Assembly (NCBI GenBank): GCA_024958655.1
Contig: JANWUR010000018.1
Span: forward strand, 1 to 64,000
Direction: 5' to 3'
DNA: 64,000 nt
DNA from: Cyanobium sp. FGCU6
GTDB taxonomy: Bacteria; Cyanobacteriota; Cyanobacteriia; PCC-6307; Cyanobiaceae
A program made the translations under genes and the position numbers. Of this stretch, positions 51,547-61,630 are shown in pieces; positions within the stretch are counted from its first letter, which is position 1, and each line of letters starts with the position of its first letter. The notes beneath the pieces were generated by a model that was not told where the DNA came from, did no database searches, and saw nothing but the letters and a program-made list of their open reading frames with translations.

Positions 51547-52650
51547 TCAGAGCTCCTGCTCGAACAGCGACAGCGCCGAGCAGGCGCCGCACTTGGCGCA
51601 GCCGGCGGCCATCGCCTGGGCACTCAGATCCGAGGCCCGCAGCTGCGCCGCCACCGCCGTGTAGACCTCCACCATGAAGCTGCTGGAGGGGGCGGGATGG
51701 TGCTCCAGCGGTGTGCCGGCGATCGGCACGAACGGCACCACGAACGGGTACACCCCCAGGGCGATCAGCCGTTCGCTGCAGGCGATCAGCGACTCGGCTC
51801 GATCCCCCAGGCCCGCCAGCAGGTAGGTGGACACCTGGCCGCGGCCGAACACCGCCACCGCCTCGGCGAAGGCCTCGTCGTAGCGGTCCAGCGTCAGCTC
51901 CGACTTGCCCGGCAGGATGCGCCGCCGCACCTGGGGCTCCACCACCTCCAGGTGCATGCCGAGGCTGTCGACCCCTGCCTCCTTCATCCGCCGGTACCAG
52001 ATCGGATCCTCCGGCGGCTCGCACTGGGCCTGGATCGGCAGGTTCACCCGCGCCTTCACCGCCGCCGCGGTCTCGGCCATCAGCCGGGCGCCCCGGTCAT
52101 CGCTGTTGGGGGTGCCGGTGGTCATCACCAGCTGCGTCACTCCATCCAGCCGCACCGCGGCCTCCGCCACCTCCGCCACCTGGGCGGGCGTTTTGCGCAC
52201 CAGCGTGCGGCCATCGTCGAGCGACTGCTCGATGGCGCAGAACTGGCACGATTCGGCGCGGTCGCGGAAGCGGATGCAGGTCTGGAGCAGGGTGGTGGCG
52301 AGCACATCGCGGCCGTGCAGCAGGGCGATGGCCCGGTAGGGGATGCCGTCGGCGGTGCGCAGGCCGTAGAAGGCCGGCTCCGGCGGCGGCTCGACAGCCA
52401 CCACGGCACCGCCGCTGCGTTCGGCCACGGCGACCGCATCGCCTTCCTGCTGCAGCAGGTAGGGCGACGCCTGGGAGGCGGTGGTGTACACGGGCACCAT
52501 CACCGTGGTGCCGTCGATCGTGAGGGCACGGTGATCCGACGGACCGGCGCCGCCGCGACGTCCGGGGTTGCCGGCCACCGCCGGATCCACCACCCCGTGC
52601 ACCTGCAGTTCGGTCACCAGCCGCCCCAGGGAGGCGTTGGCCTCAGACAT
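51547..52650 (-). CDS. Radical SAM protein of the Nit1 cluster (MSMEG_0568/Sll0785 family)
   Basis: A 367-residue protein that overlaps the nitrilase gene by 8 bases. The iron-sulfur motif is the atypical [18 protein letters not shown] (C-x9-C-x2-C) instead of C-x3-C-x2-C. A C-terminal [10 protein letters not shown] could hold a second cluster. The middle has the barrel segments [12 protein letters not shown] and [18 protein letters not shown]. It is specific to Nit1 clusters; the reaction is unknown. Confidence 0.92.
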   Translation of the reverse strand: MSEANASLGRLVTELQVHGVVDPAVAGNPGRRGGAGPSDHRALTIDGTTVMVPVYTTASQASPYLLQQEGDAVAVAERSGGAVVAVEPPPEPAFYGLRTADGIPYRAIALLHGRDVLATTLLQTCIRFRDRAESCQFCAIEQSLDDGRTLVRKTPAQVAEVAEAAVRLDGVTQLVMTTGTPNSDDRGARLMAETAAAVKARVNLPIQAQCEPPEDPIWYRRMKEAGVDSLGMHLEVVEPQVRRRILPGKSELTLDRYDEAFAEAVAVFGRGQVSTYLLAGLGDRAESLIACSERLIALGVYPFVVPFVPIAGTPLEHHPAPSSSFMVEVYTAVAAQLRASDLSAQAMAAGCAKCGACSALSLFEQEL

Positions 52651-53632
52651 GGCTCACCTCCTCGACCTCGACACGGGGAGACGGCGCGGGAGATTCGGGA
52701 ATCGGTCCCATCGCCGATACATGCACCGCGGGGGTGGCATTGAGACGCAGCCCCAGCAGATCGGGGCGGCTGTAATGGCCGACGCTGTCCATCATCCGTT
52801 TGCGCTTGGTGATCAGGGAGCGGTCGAGTTCGGCGATCGCCAGGCCCTCTCCCTCCGGCAGGGGGCCTGCCAGGTAGCGGCCCTCGGGGCTGATCACTGC
52901 CGTGTGGCAGCCGCCCTGGAACGCCTTGTGCAGGGCCGGATCGGCGGTGATGCGGGTGTAGTCGGCCGGATCCAGCCAGGCGGTGGCGCAGATCACGAAG
53001 CAGCCGGCCTCGAGGGCGTGGTGCCGCATGGTCACCGCCGTCTGCTCGCTGAAGATCGGGCCCACCAGTGAGCCCGGAAACTGGGCGCAGTGGATCTCCT
53101 CCCCCTGGGTCATCAGAGCGAAGCGGGCCAGGGGGTTGTAGTGCTCCCAGCAGGCGAGGGCGCCGATGCGGCCCAGCTCGGTGCTCACCACCTGCAGGCC
53201 GGCGCCGTCGCCCTGGCCCCACACCATCCGCTCGTGGTAGGTGGGGGTGATCTTGCGGCGCCTGAGCACCAGCTCGCCGCCGGCGTCGATCAGCAGCTGG
53301 GTGTTGTAGAGGCTGCCGCCATCGCGCTCGTTGATGCCCAGCAGCACGTGCATGGCGTACTGGCGGGCGGCGGCGGCGATCCGCTCCAGTTCGGGGCCGC
53401 CCACCGTCACCGCCTGCTCGTAGAGCTGGAGGTGCGAGCGGCCCATCAGCACCGCCGGCTCCACGAAGGAGAAGTAGGGGTAATAGGGCAGAAACGTCTC
53501 CGGAAAGACGATCAGCTCCACCCCCGCCGCGGCGGCCTCGGCCATGGCCTCGAGCACGCGGGCGACGGAGCCGTCGAGGCTGAACAGCACGGGCCGCACC
53601 TGGGCCGCCGCCACCGTGATCGTGGATGCCAT
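52643..53632 (-). CDS. Nit6803-type nitrilase of the Nit1 cluster
   Basis: A 329-residue nitrilase, which hydrolyses nitriles to carboxylic acids and ammonia. The catalytic triad is visible as Glu45 ([10 protein letters not shown]), Lys127 ([12 protein letters not shown]) and Cys161 ([11 protein letters not shown]). These and the overall length match Nit6803-type enzymes of cyanobacteria. Nit1 clusters in other bacteria have been tied to cyanide assimilation; whether this one serves that or another nitrile is open. It follows the MSMEG_0572-family gene by 23 bases. Confidence 0.95.
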   Translation of the reverse strand: MASTITVAAAQVRPVLFSLDGSVARVLEAMAEAAAAGVELIVFPETFLPYYPYFSFVEPAVLMGRSHLQLYEQAVTVGGPELERIAAAARQYAMHVLLGINERDGGSLYNTQLLIDAGGELVLRRRKITPTYHERMVWGQGDGAGLQVVSTELGRIGALACWEHYNPLARFALMTQGEEIHCAQFPGSLVGPIFSEQTAVTMRHHALEAGCFVICATAWLDPADYTRITADPALHKAFQGGCHTAVISPEGRYLAGPLPEGEGLAIAELDRSLITKRKRMMDSVGHYSRPDLLGLRLNATPAVHVSAMGPIPESPAPSPRVEVEEVSHV

Positions 53633-53655
53633 GGTTGGTTGGGCGAAGAGCGGAA

Positions 53656-54138
53656 TCAGAGGGTCCAGGTGTCGAGAATGAAGGCCCCTTCCTTGCGGTG
53701 CATCAGGATGATGTCGAGCACATCGAGGGGATTCACCGGACGGATTCCCGGGATCAGCGCTCCTTCGCCATGGCCGTAGAGGGCCTGCAGGGCGAAGCGG
53801 CAGGCATAGACCTTGCCGCCCTGATCCATGAACTTCTGGATGCGGGCGTTGAAGTTCAGATGGCCATCGAAGGCGGCATCACCCAGCTTGGGGAAGCCCC
53901 TCTGCACGCCCAGGGTGACGCCCGGTCCGTAGAGCAGGATCGAGGTTTCGAAGCCCTTGTTGATCAGCCGGCTGGCCTGAAGAAGATTCACCAGACCGAT
54001 CGAGCCTTCAAAGGCCACAGTGTGAAAGGTGACCAGGGCTTTTTCACCGGGTTCGGCCTTCACATCCGGGAAAACCTTCTCCTCATAGTCGACGAGAAAA
54101 TCGCCCGGCTGGTTGGCGGGACGGCTGACTTCAGGCAT
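53656..54138 (-). CDS. Nit1-cluster protein, MSMEG_0572/Sll0783 family
   Basis: A 160-residue protein with [35 protein letters not shown] and [16 protein letters not shown], a DsrE-like fold pattern. Its Synechocystis relative Sll0783 is induced by nitrogen starvation and is needed for polyhydroxybutyrate accumulation. It is first in the minus-strand operon and faces the divergent flavoprotein gene across 54139-54260. Confidence 0.9.
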   Translation of the reverse strand: MPEVSRPANQPGDFLVDYEEKVFPDVKAEPGEKALVTFHTVAFEGSIGLVNLLQASRLINKGFETSILLYGPGVTLGVQRGFPKLGDAAFDGHLNFNARIQKFMDQGGKVYACRFALQALYGHGEGALIPGIRPVNPLDVLDIILMHRKEGAFILDTWTL

Positions 54139-54260
54139 GGGAGCGAAAAGCCTTCAGGGAGAGGAACGGTGTGACGGTTGCACGTGTGAAGTTTTGCTTT
54201 TTGTACCCGATGCGACCGAATCGTTGATGGCGACCCCTGGCCCTGTCTCTCACTCGGCTC

Positions 54261-55622
54261 GTGCCCATCGCTACCGAAAAGGCAGAGCATCGCCAGCACA
54301 ATCTCCTTCTCTGCCTTGGTTACGTGTCCGCTGCCGCCCGCCAGCCCCGCCGCCATCCGGTGGTGATCGTGGGGGCCGGTCAGGCCGGTCTGTCGATGGC
54401 CCATACCCTGCAGCGCCGCGGCATCCGGCCGCTGCTGCTGGAGCGCCATCGCATCGGCCACGCCTGGGAGCGCCAGCGCTGGGATTCGTTCTGTTTGGTC
54501 ACCCCAAACTGGCAGTGCCGTCTGCCCGATTTCCCCTACGACGGCGACGATCCCCACGGCTTCATGGGCCGCGATCAGATCGTCGACTACGTGCGCCGCT
54601 ACGCCGCCCACATTGGGGCCGACGTGCGCGAGGGGGTGGCGGTGAGCCGTCTGCTGCGCGATGGCGACGGCTACCGCCTGTTCACCAGTGAAGGGGAGAT
54701 CGAAGCCCACCAGGTGGTGATCGCCACCGGCGGCTACCACCGCCCCCGTCGCCATCCCCAGGCCGAACGCCTCCCCGCCGGCCTGCTGCAGCTCGACGCC
54801 CGCGATTACCGCAACCCGCACCAGCTCCCCCCCGGACCGGTGCTGGTGGTGGGCAGCGGCCAGTCGGGCTGTCAGATCGCCGAAGACCTCTTCCTCGCCG
54901 GCCGCCCGGTGCATCTGAGTGTGGGCTCGGCGCCCCGCTCTCCGCGCCGCTACCGCGGCAAGGATGTGGTGGATTGGCTGGATCGCATGGGCTACTACCA
55001 GCTGCCGATCGAGCAGCACGACGATCCGAAGCTGGTGCGCCACAAGACCAATCACTACCTCACCGGTCGCGATGGCGGCCGCGAGATCGACCTGCGCCGC
55101 CGGGCCCTCGAGGGCATGGTGCTGCACGGGCGCCTGGAGGAGCTGGGATCCCGCAGCATCCGCTTCGCCGCCGATCTGGCCGAGAACCTCGAGCGGGCCG
55201 ACGCCGTGTACTGCCGCATCCGCGCGGGCATCGACGCCTGGATCGCCCGCGAGGGGATCGAGGCGCCCGAGGAACCGCCCTACGTGCCCTGCTGGGAGCC
55301 GCCGCCGGGTCCGCCGGCCGCCCTCGATCTGGCGGCCGAGCCCCTGGCGGCGGTGATCTGGTGCACCGGTTATGGCGCCGATTTCCACTGGGTCGATGTG
55401 CCGGTGTTCGACGGCGCCGGCTATCCGGCCCACGAGCGGGGCGTCACCCCGAGCGAGGGGCTGTACTTCATCGGCCTGCCCTGGCTGCACACCTGGGGTT
55501 CGGGCCGCTTCTGCGGAGTCGCCGACGACGCCGAGCACCTGGCGGAGATGATCCGCCTGCGGCTCCACCGCCGCGACGCCAGCCAGGAGCGGCTGGAGTG
55601 CACGGCCCTGCTGGGATCCTGA
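54261..55622 (+). CDS. Flavin-dependent oxidoreductase of the Nit1 cluster (MSMEG_0569 family)
   Basis: A 453-residue flavoprotein monooxygenase-like enzyme. GTG 54261 is the first start; GTG 54324 gives a more usual N-terminus. It has an FAD motif VVIVGAGQAGLSMAHTLQRR, WDSFCLVTPNWQCRLPDFPY, an NAD(P)H motif PVLVVGSGQSGCQIAEDL, and YFIGLPWLHTWGSGRFCGV near the end. It is divergent from the other six Nit1 genes and completes the set. Confidence 0.92.
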   Translation: MPIATEKAEHRQHNLLLCLGYVSAAARQPRRHPVVIVGAGQAGLSMAHTLQRRGIRPLLLERHRIGHAWERQRWDSFCLVTPNWQCRLPDFPYDGDDPHGFMGRDQIVDYVRRYAAHIGADVREGVAVSRLLRDGDGYRLFTSEGEIEAHQVVIATGGYHRPRRHPQAERLPAGLLQLDARDYRNPHQLPPGPVLVVGSGQSGCQIAEDLFLAGRPVHLSVGSAPRSPRRYRGKDVVDWLDRMGYYQLPIEQHDDPKLVRHKTNHYLTGRDGGREIDLRRRALEGMVLHGRLEELGSRSIRFAADLAENLERADAVYCRIRAGIDAWIAREGIEAPEEPPYVPCWEPPPGPPAALDLAAEPLAAVIWCTGYGADFHWVDVPVFDGAGYPAHERGVTPSEGLYFIGLPWLHTWGSGRFCGVADDAEHLAEMIRLRLHRRDASQERLECTALLGS

Positions 55623-55642
55623 CGGCCGGAACCAGGAGGGGT

Positions 55643-55658
55643 GCCGGAGGCTTCCGGC
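55643..55658 (+). terminator. Stem-loop after the Nit1 flavoprotein gene
   Basis: GCCGGA-GGCT-TCCGGC is a six-pair perfect stem with a four-base loop, 20 bases after the stop. No T-run follows, so termination is only possible. Confidence 0.3.
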
Positions 55659-55751
55659 GCTGTGTTCCCCATTGCGCACCGAGGTGATGGAGCCACGGGC
55701 CTGTGCTGGCCGGTCTTCCTACGATCCGCCCCATAACTCCGCTCCACCAGC

Positions 55752-58166
55752 ATGAGCGACGCCCTCTCGGACCTCGGCCACCTCCCGGGAACGGAGCAGG
55801 AGCTCGGCCTGATCGATGCCTGGTGGCGCGCCGCCAACTACCTGGCGGTGGGGATGATCTACCTGCGGGCCAATCCGCTGCTGCGGGAGCCGCTGCGGCC
55901 CGAGCACATCAAGAACCGGCTGCTCGGCCACTGGGGATCGAGCCCGGGCCAGGCCTTCCTCTGGGCCCACGCCAACCGGGTGATCCGCCAGCACGACCTC
56001 GACATGATCTACCTGTCGGGGCCGGGCCACGGTGCCCCGGGAGTTCTGGGCCCCACCTACCTCGACGGCTCCTACAGCGAGATCTATCCCGACAAGAGCC
56101 AGGACGCGGTCGGGATGGCCCGCTTCTTCAAGCAATTCTCCTTCCCCGGCCACATCGGCTCCCACTGCACGCCGGAAACCCCCGGTTCGATCCACGAGGG
56201 CGGCGAGCTGGGCTACGTGCTCTCCCACGCCTGCGGGGCGGTGTTCGACAACCCCGACCTGATCGCCCTGGCCTGCGTGGGCGACGGCGAGGCCGAGACC
56301 GGCCCGCTGGCCACCTCCTGGCACATCAACAAGTTCCTCAACCCGATCAGCGACGGGGCGGTGCTGCCGGTGCTGCACCTCAACGGCTACAAGATCGCCA
56401 ACCCCACGCTGCTGGCGCGCATCCCGCGCGAGGAGCTCGAGAGCCTGCTGCGTGGCTACGGCTGGGAGCCGATCCTGGTGGAGGGCCACGAGCCGATGGC
56501 CATGCACCGCGCCATGGCTGAGGCGATGGACTCGGCCGTGGGGCGCATTCGTGCGGTGCAGGCCGAATGCCGCGGCAGCGGCGAGGCGGTGCGGCCCCGC
56601 TGGCCGATGATCGTGCTGCGCTCCCCCAAGGGCTGGACCGGTCCTGCGGCCCTCAACAACCACAAGCTGGAGGGTTTCTGGCGCGCCCATCAGGTGCCGC
56701 TGCCCGCTCCGAACAAGGATCCGGAGCAGCTGCAGATGCTCGAGGACTGGTTGCGCAGCTACCGGCCCTGGGAGCTGTTCGACCAGAACGGCACGCTCGT
56801 TCCCGAGCTGCAGGCCCTCTCCCCCACCGGCCGGCGGCGCATGGGCTCGAACCCCCACGCCAACGGTGGCCTGCTGCGGCGCAAGCTGCAGCTGCCCGCG
56901 GTGGAGGCCTATGCCGTGCCTGTGGCCGCTCCCGGGGCCAGCGAGGCCGAGAACACCTTCCCGCTGGGCGAGCTGCTGCGCGATGCCATCGCTGCCAACC
57001 CCCATGCGCTGCGGGTGTTCGGCCCCGATGAAACCTCCTCGAACCGCCTGCAGGCGATCTATGAGGTAAGCAAGAAGGTGTGGATGGAGGACTTCCTGCC
57101 CGAAGACCTCGATGGCAGTGAACTCTCCCGTGATGGTCGGGTGGTGGAGATGCTCTCCGAGCACACCCTGGTGGGGATGATGGAGGGCTATCTGCTCACC
57201 GGCCGCTACGGCTTCTTCCACACCTATGAGGCCTTCGCCCATGTGATCGCCTCGATGTTCAATCAGCACGCCAAGTGGCTGGAGTCGTGCATTCACCACG
57301 CCCCCTGGAGGGCGCCGATCGGGCCCTGGAACTGCCTGATCTCCTCCACGGTGTGGCGGCAGGATCACAACGGCTTCACCCACCAGGATCCCGGCTTCAT
57401 CGACCTGGCCGGCAACAAGAGCGGCGAGGTGGTGCGCGTGTATCTGCCCGCCGATGCCAACAGTCTGCTGGCGGTGGCCGAAGAGGCGCTGCTGGAAACC
57501 AATGTGTGCAACATCATCGTCTCCGACAAGCAGAAGCACCTGCAGTATCTGAACCTTGAGCAGGCCCGCCAGCATGTGGCCAAGGGCATCGGCCTCTGGA
57601 GCTGGGCCAGCAACGACGACGACGGCACCGAGAGGGATGAGCCCGACGTGGTCATGGCCTGCGCCGGCGACATCCCCACCAAGGAGACGCTGGCGGCGGT
57701 GGAGATCCTGCGCCGTGAGATCCCGAGCCTGCGCATCCGCGTGCTGAACGTGGTGAAGCTGTTTGCCCTCACCGAACCGAAGGAGCATCCCCACGGCCTC
57801 AGCGACCGTGACTTCGACACCCTGTTCACCATCAACAAGCCGGTGATCTTCAACTTCCACGGTTACCCCTGGCTGATCCACCGCCTCACCTACCGCCGCC
57901 GCAACCACGCCAACATCCATGTGCGCGGTTACAAGGAGAAGGGCAACATCAACACGCCGCTCGAGCTGGCGATGAACAACCAGATCGATCGCTTCAATCT
58001 CGTGATCGACGTGATCGACCGCGTGCCGGGCCTCGGCTCACGCGCCGCCCACGTGAAGGAGCGGATGAAGGAGGCGATCCTCGCCAACCGCGCCTACGCC
58101 CACGAGCACGGCATGGATGCGCCCGCCGTCACCGACTGGCGCTGGGGCGGCGGCAGTCCCGCCTGA
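55752..58166 (+). CDS. Phosphoketolase (xylulose-5-phosphate/fructose-6-phosphate)
   Basis: An 804-residue thiamine-diphosphate enzyme that splits xylulose-5-P or fructose-6-P with phosphate to acetyl phosphate plus GAP or E4P. Signature blocks are [55 protein letters not shown] (the ThDP region) and [18 protein letters not shown]. Length is standard. Acetate kinase follows after one base, so acetyl phosphate can be converted to ATP directly. A possible -10 box TACGAT lies at 55720-55725. Confidence 0.97.
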   Translation: MSDALSDLGHLPGTEQELGLIDAWWRAANYLAVGMIYLRANPLLREPLRPEHIKNRLLGHWGSSPGQAFLWAHANRVIRQHDLDMIYLSGPGHGAPGVLGPTYLDGSYSEIYPDKSQDAVGMARFFKQFSFPGHIGSHCTPETPGSIHEGGELGYVLSHACGAVFDNPDLIALACVGDGEAETGPLATSWHINKFLNPISDGAVLPVLHLNGYKIANPTLLARIPREELESLLRGYGWEPILVEGHEPMAMHRAMAEAMDSAVGRIRAVQAECRGSGEAVRPRWPMIVLRSPKGWTGPAALNNHKLEGFWRAHQVPLPAPNKDPEQLQMLEDWLRSYRPWELFDQNGTLVPELQALSPTGRRRMGSNPHANGGLLRRKLQLPAVEAYAVPVAAPGASEAENTFPLGELLRDAIAANPHALRVFGPDETSSNRLQAIYEVSKKVWMEDFLPEDLDGSELSRDGRVVEMLSEHTLVGMMEGYLLTGRYGFFHTYEAFAHVIASMFNQHAKWLESCIHHAPWRAPIGPWNCLISSTVWRQDHNGFTHQDPGFIDLAGNKSGEVVRVYLPADANSLLAVAEEALLETNVCNIIVSDKQKHLQYLNLEQARQHVAKGIGLWSWASNDDDGTERDEPDVVMACAGDIPTKETLAAVEILRREIPSLRIRVLNVVKLFALTEPKEHPHGLSDRDFDTLFTINKPVIFNFHGYPWLIHRLTYRRRNHANIHVRGYKEKGNINTPLELAMNNQIDRFNLVIDVIDRVPGLGSRAAHVKERMKEAILANRAYAHEHGMDAPAVTDWRWGGGSPA

Positions 58167-58167
58167 G

Positions 58168-59304
58168 ATGCGTCCGCCCGATCCCTCGGCACCGCCGCAG
58201 GGGGCGGTGCTGGTGCTCAACGCCGGTAGTTCGAGCCTCAAGGCCCGGTTGCTGGCCGCCGATGACGCGGTGCTCTGGCAGGGATCCACGGGCTGGGATG
58301 CCACCGGCTGCGCGCAAGGGCCCGCGGTGGAGGAGGTGCTGGCAACCTGGCTGCTGCCCGCTCTGGATCCCTGGCGGGATGGCATCGCGCTGGCGGGCCA
58401 TCGGGTGGTGCACGGCGGCGAGCGTTTCACGGCCCCCACCTCCCTCACCCCGGAGGTGCTGGCGGAGCTCGAGGCTCTGGTGCCCCTGGCGCCGCTGCAC
58501 AACGGGCCGGCGCTGCAGGTGATGCGCCTGCTGTCCGCCCACTGGCCCGATCTGGCCCAATGGGCCTGCTTCGACACCGCCTTCCACGCCACCCTGCCGC
58601 TTGCCGCCCGCACCTATGCCCTGCCGGAGGCCTGGCGGTCCCTGGGGCTGCGGCGCTTCGGTTTTCACGGCCTCAACCACCAGCACGTGGCCGAAACGGT
58701 GAGCCGCCGCTTCGGTGCGACGCGCCTCGACCCGGGCGGGGGGCAGGGGCCTCTGCGGCTGATCAGCTGTCACCTCGGTGCCGGCTGCTCCCTGTGCGCC
58801 ATCGCCGGCGGCCGCAGCATCGCCACCACCATGGGCTTCACGCCGCTGGAGGGCCTGGTGATGGCCCGCCGCAGCGGGACTGTCGATCCCGGCGTGCTGC
58901 TGCAGCTGCTGCGCCTCGGCGTGGCGCCCGCCGATCTCGACCGGGTGCTGAATGGCGAGAGCGGCCTGCTGGGCCTCTCCGGCCTCAGCGGCGATATGCG
59001 CGAGCTGCGCACCGCCGATGCCGAGGGGCATCCGGGCGCCGCCCTGGCCCTGGCGGTGTTCCGCTTCTCGCTGCTGCAGGCGATCGGTGCGATGGCAGCC
59101 AGCCTCGGCGGCGTCGACGTGATTGCCCTCACCGGCGGTATCGGCGAACACGACGCGATGCTGCGCCGCGAACTGGTCGAAGCGCTCACCTGGCTGGGAA
59201 CCTTTGAACTGATCGTGGTGCCTGCCGACGAGGAGGGCCAGATCGCCCGTTCCTGCCGCGCCGCCGCCACCTGTCCACCAGCAGTCTCTCCTCAACCCGC
59301 CTGA
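58168..59304 (+). CDS. ackA: Acetate kinase
   Basis: A 378-residue protein from ATG 58168. Motifs are VLVLNAGSSSLKARL at the N-terminus, HRVVHGG, FDTAFHATLP, RFGFHGLNHQHV, SCHLGAGCSLCAI and TGGIGEHDAMLRREL. It makes ATP and acetate from acetyl phosphate. It begins one base after the phosphoketolase stop, and its own stop overlaps the probable CTG start of the phosphoesterase gene. Confidence 0.96.
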   Translation: MRPPDPSAPPQGAVLVLNAGSSSLKARLLAADDAVLWQGSTGWDATGCAQGPAVEEVLATWLLPALDPWRDGIALAGHRVVHGGERFTAPTSLTPEVLAELEALVPLAPLHNGPALQVMRLLSAHWPDLAQWACFDTAFHATLPLAARTYALPEAWRSLGLRRFGFHGLNHQHVAETVSRRFGATRLDPGGGQGPLRLISCHLGAGCSLCAIAGGRSIATTMGFTPLEGLVMARRSGTVDPGVLLQLLRLGVAPADLDRVLNGESGLLGLSGLSGDMRELRTADAEGHPGAALALAVFRFSLLQAIGAMAASLGGVDVIALTGGIGEHDAMLRRELVEALTWLGTFELIVVPADEEGQIARSCRAAATCPPAVSPQPA

Positions 59305-60464
59305 CCTCCACCCGCCTGCTCGACTGCGACGCGGTCTTCCTCTCCGATCTGCACCTGGGCTCGAACCAGTGCGAGGCCCGGGATCTTGAGCGCTTCCTAG
59401 AGCTGCTGCGGCCCCGCCGGCTCTATCTGGTGGGCGACATCATCGATCTGCAGGCGATCCGCTACAACGCCAGCGTTGACGATGCGTTTCTGCGCGACGC
59501 CGTGGCGGCCGCCATGGAGGCCCGTGGCCAGGGGATCGAGGGTCTGATCGAGACGGGCGAACTGGGCGGCCGCCGGCTGCTGCGCAGCTCCCATCGCCGG
59601 GTGCTGGAGGCGCTGCGCCGGCTGTATGAGGAGGGCTGTGAGCTCGTCTATGTGCCGGGGAACCACGACGCTCTGCTGCGCCGCCATGCGGGCGTGTTGC
59701 GGCCTGGTATCACCGTTCTGCTGGAGGACGTCTACACCACACCGTGTGGTCTGCGGCTGCTGGTGCGCCATGGCGATGAGTACGACCGCCTGCTGCGCCT
59801 GCACACGGGCCTGAGCCATGGCCTGATGCAGCTGCAGGAGCACTACAGCGCCTGGGTGAACGGGGTGCGCGGCCTGCTCCCGCTGCCGCCCCTCGCGAAC
59901 GTGGCCGGCGCAGCAGCAGGGGACACCCCCGGGGACAGCGCCGGGCCGGAGGCGATCCTCGAGGCTGCCGCCGCCCTGCTGGCCACCCATGGCGACTGGC
60001 CCGTGCCCCTGGGCGACGGGCTGGACGCCTCCGGCAGCTTCTCCCTGGCCTTCGCCCTCGAACGGGCCCTGAAGCACCGCAGTGGCCACGACCGCCTGAT
60101 CAAGCGCATGCTGCTGCGCCATCTCGAGCGCGAGAACCGCCAGCGCCGCCTCGACGGCGTGATCAATGGCCACACCCACATCCCCGAAGCCAGCGCCTTC
60201 GCCTGGCCCGGAGAGGGGGAGGCCGCAGGCTCGCGGCCCTGCCATCTGCAGGTGTTCAACGACGGCAGCTGGGCCCGCAGCCAGCCCCGCCTCGGCCGCA
60301 CCGCCCTGGTGGTGGGCCTCGACGGCGCCATCGGCATGGTGCGCTACGACCGCCGCAGCGGCATCACCCCGTTCCGGCCACCGCGCTTCCCCTTCAATAC
60401 CTACCCCCAGCAGCCCTGCCCCGGTTGCGGGGCGCCGGTATCGGTGCTCGATCCGCCGGGCTGA
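59301..60464 (+). CDS. Metallophosphoesterase, LpxH-like, probable CTG start
   Basis: Calcineurin-type phosphoesterase with the metal motifs FLSDLHLGS (D-x-H), LVGDIID, VPGNHD, VRHGDEYDR and NGHTHIPE. It resembles UDP-2,3-diacylglucosamine diphosphatase-like enzymes. The D-x-H motif lies before the first GTG (59430), so translation must begin earlier. In this frame there is no ATG, GTG or TTG after the upstream stop near 59205. CTG 59301 (CTGA overlapping the ackA stop) is the best start; CTG 59268 is an alternative. About 387 residues. Confidence 0.8.
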   Translation: MTSTRLLDCDAVFLSDLHLGSNQCEARDLERFLELLRPRRLYLVGDIIDLQAIRYNASVDDAFLRDAVAAAMEARGQGIEGLIETGELGGRRLLRSSHRRVLEALRRLYEEGCELVYVPGNHDALLRRHAGVLRPGITVLLEDVYTTPCGLRLLVRHGDEYDRLLRLHTGLSHGLMQLQEHYSAWVNGVRGLLPLPPLANVAGAAAGDTPGDSAGPEAILEAAAALLATHGDWPVPLGDGLDASGSFSLAFALERALKHRSGHDRLIKRMLLRHLERENRQRRLDGVINGHTHIPEASAFAWPGEGEAAGSRPCHLQVFNDGSWARSQPRLGRTALVVGLDGAIGMVRYDRRSGITPFRPPRFPFNTYPQQPCPGCGAPVSVLDPPG

Positions 60465-60503
60465 GGCTGGAAGCCAGGGGCCAGGGCACGGCGCCGAAGC
60501 ATG

Positions 60504-60530
60504 AAAAAAGGGGACGGCCTGACCGCCCCC
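60504..60530 (-). terminator. Rho-independent terminator of pstS
   Basis: Read on the minus strand, GGGGGCGG (60530-60523) and CCGTCCCC (60517-60510) form an eight-pair stem with one G-T wobble and a five-base loop, followed by six T (60509-60504). It lies 33 bases after the pstS stop. Confidence 0.8.
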
Positions 60531-60562
60531 CGGGAGTGCTGGGCGGCCAGAGGCCGCTGCTC

Positions 60563-61552
60563 TCACTTGCCGATCTTGTCGACCGCCTTGCGGGCGTTGG
60601 TGAGGATCACACCCTTGAGGGGCACGTAGCCGAGGTCGTCGGCTTTGCTCTGGGCGGGGCCGAGAAGGTATTCCATCGCCTTCTGGATGGAGGGGGCCTT
60701 GGCCCCGTTGCCCTTCTGGTAGGCCAGGATCCAGGTGAGGGTGGAGATGGGATAGCTGGCGGCCCCGCCCGGGTTGGCGTCCTCACCGGCCAGCATGGTG
60801 TTGAGCTTGATGTTGTTGAGGGCGGCGGCCCCGCTGGTCAGGTTGGGCTTCACGAAGGCACCCGACCTGTTCTGCAGAGCAGCGGCGCGGATCTTGCCCT
60901 TCACGAAGGCCTGGTTGAGGTAGCCGATCGCGCCGGGGGTGTTGGAGATCACGCCGGCCACGCCCTCGTTGCCCTTGCCGCCCACGCCCACGGGCCAGCT
61001 CACGCTCTTGCCTTCACCCACCTTGCTCTTCCATTCGGGGGAGAAGGCCGAGAGGCTGTTGGTGAAGGCGAAGGTGGTGCCGGAGCCGTCGGAGCGGTGG
61101 GCCACCGTGATCGGCCCCTTGCCGCACTTCAGGGCGTCCCAGGTCTTGATGGTGCCGAGGAAGATATCGACCAGCTGCTTCTGGGTGAGCCGCAGGTTGG
61201 GGCAGTCGGCTTTGTTGTAGGCCACGGCGATCGTGCCGCCCACGGTGGGGAACTGGATCACACCGCGGCTCACCTTGGCGGCATCGGCGGGCTTGATCGG
61301 TTCGTCGGTGGCGGCGAAATCCACGGTGCCAGCCAGGAACTGGCGCACGCCGGCGCCCGATCCCACCGACTGATAATTGACCTTGACGCCCGAACTGGCG
61401 AGGCTGGCGAATGCGCTCTGATAGAAGGGGGCCGGGAAGGTGGCACCGGCGCCATTGATCGTGGCCTGGGCCAGCGCCGCGGCCGAGGCCAGGGTGCCGG
61501 CACCGAGGGCGGCGGCCGTGCCGAGGGTCAGGGCCTTCTTGGCGAAGGTCAT
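60563..61552 (-). CDS. pstS: Phosphate ABC transporter substrate-binding protein PstS
   Basis: A 329-residue periplasmic protein with a signal peptide (KKALTLGTAAALGAGTLASA..., cleavage near ALA). Phosphate-binding blocks are INGAGATFPAPFYQ, VNYQSVGSGAGVRQFL, DFAATDEPI and RSDGSGTTFAFT. It binds phosphate for the Pst importer; pstCAB are not in the window. A Pho box lies 54-72 bases upstream and a strong terminator follows, so it is probably a monocistronic, phosphate-regulated gene. Confidence 0.96.
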   Translation of the reverse strand: MTFAKKALTLGTAAALGAGTLASAAALAQATINGAGATFPAPFYQSAFASLASSGVKVNYQSVGSGAGVRQFLAGTVDFAATDEPIKPADAAKVSRGVIQFPTVGGTIAVAYNKADCPNLRLTQKQLVDIFLGTIKTWDALKCGKGPITVAHRSDGSGTTFAFTNSLSAFSPEWKSKVGEGKSVSWPVGVGGKGNEGVAGVISNTPGAIGYLNQAFVKGKIRAAALQNRSGAFVKPNLTSGAAALNNIKLNTMLAGEDANPGGAASYPISTLTWILAYQKGNGAKAPSIQKAMEYLLGPAQSKADDLGYVPLKGVILTNARKAVDKIGK

Positions 61553-61605
61553 CGAAAAGCCGTTGGAATGAGCTTTACATGGCTACGTGTCCGGGCTCCC
61601 TGTGG

Positions 61606-61624
61606 TCGTTAGGCCTCGGTTAAG
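61606..61624 (-). promoter_or_regulatory. Pho box upstream of pstS
   Basis: On the minus strand CTTAACCG (61624-61617), three bases (AGG), then CCTAACGA (61613-61606): two octamers at 11-base spacing close to the cyanobacterial consensus (C/T)TTAA(C/T)(C/T)(T/A). The centre is about 63 bases upstream of the pstS ATG. The likely binder is the SphR-type regulator at 43670-44362. Confidence 0.65.
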
Positions 61625-61630
61625 GGGGGC

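Noticed and set aside
54203-54216. Possible NtcA site GTA-N8-GAC between the divergent Nit1 genes
   Set aside because: One mismatch to GTA-N8-TAC, and no TAN3T -10 box at the expected distance on either strand; kept only as something to test.
55719-57920. Long minus-strand open frame opposite phosphoketolase
   Set aside because: Antisense shadow; phosphoketolase is unmistakable on the other strand.
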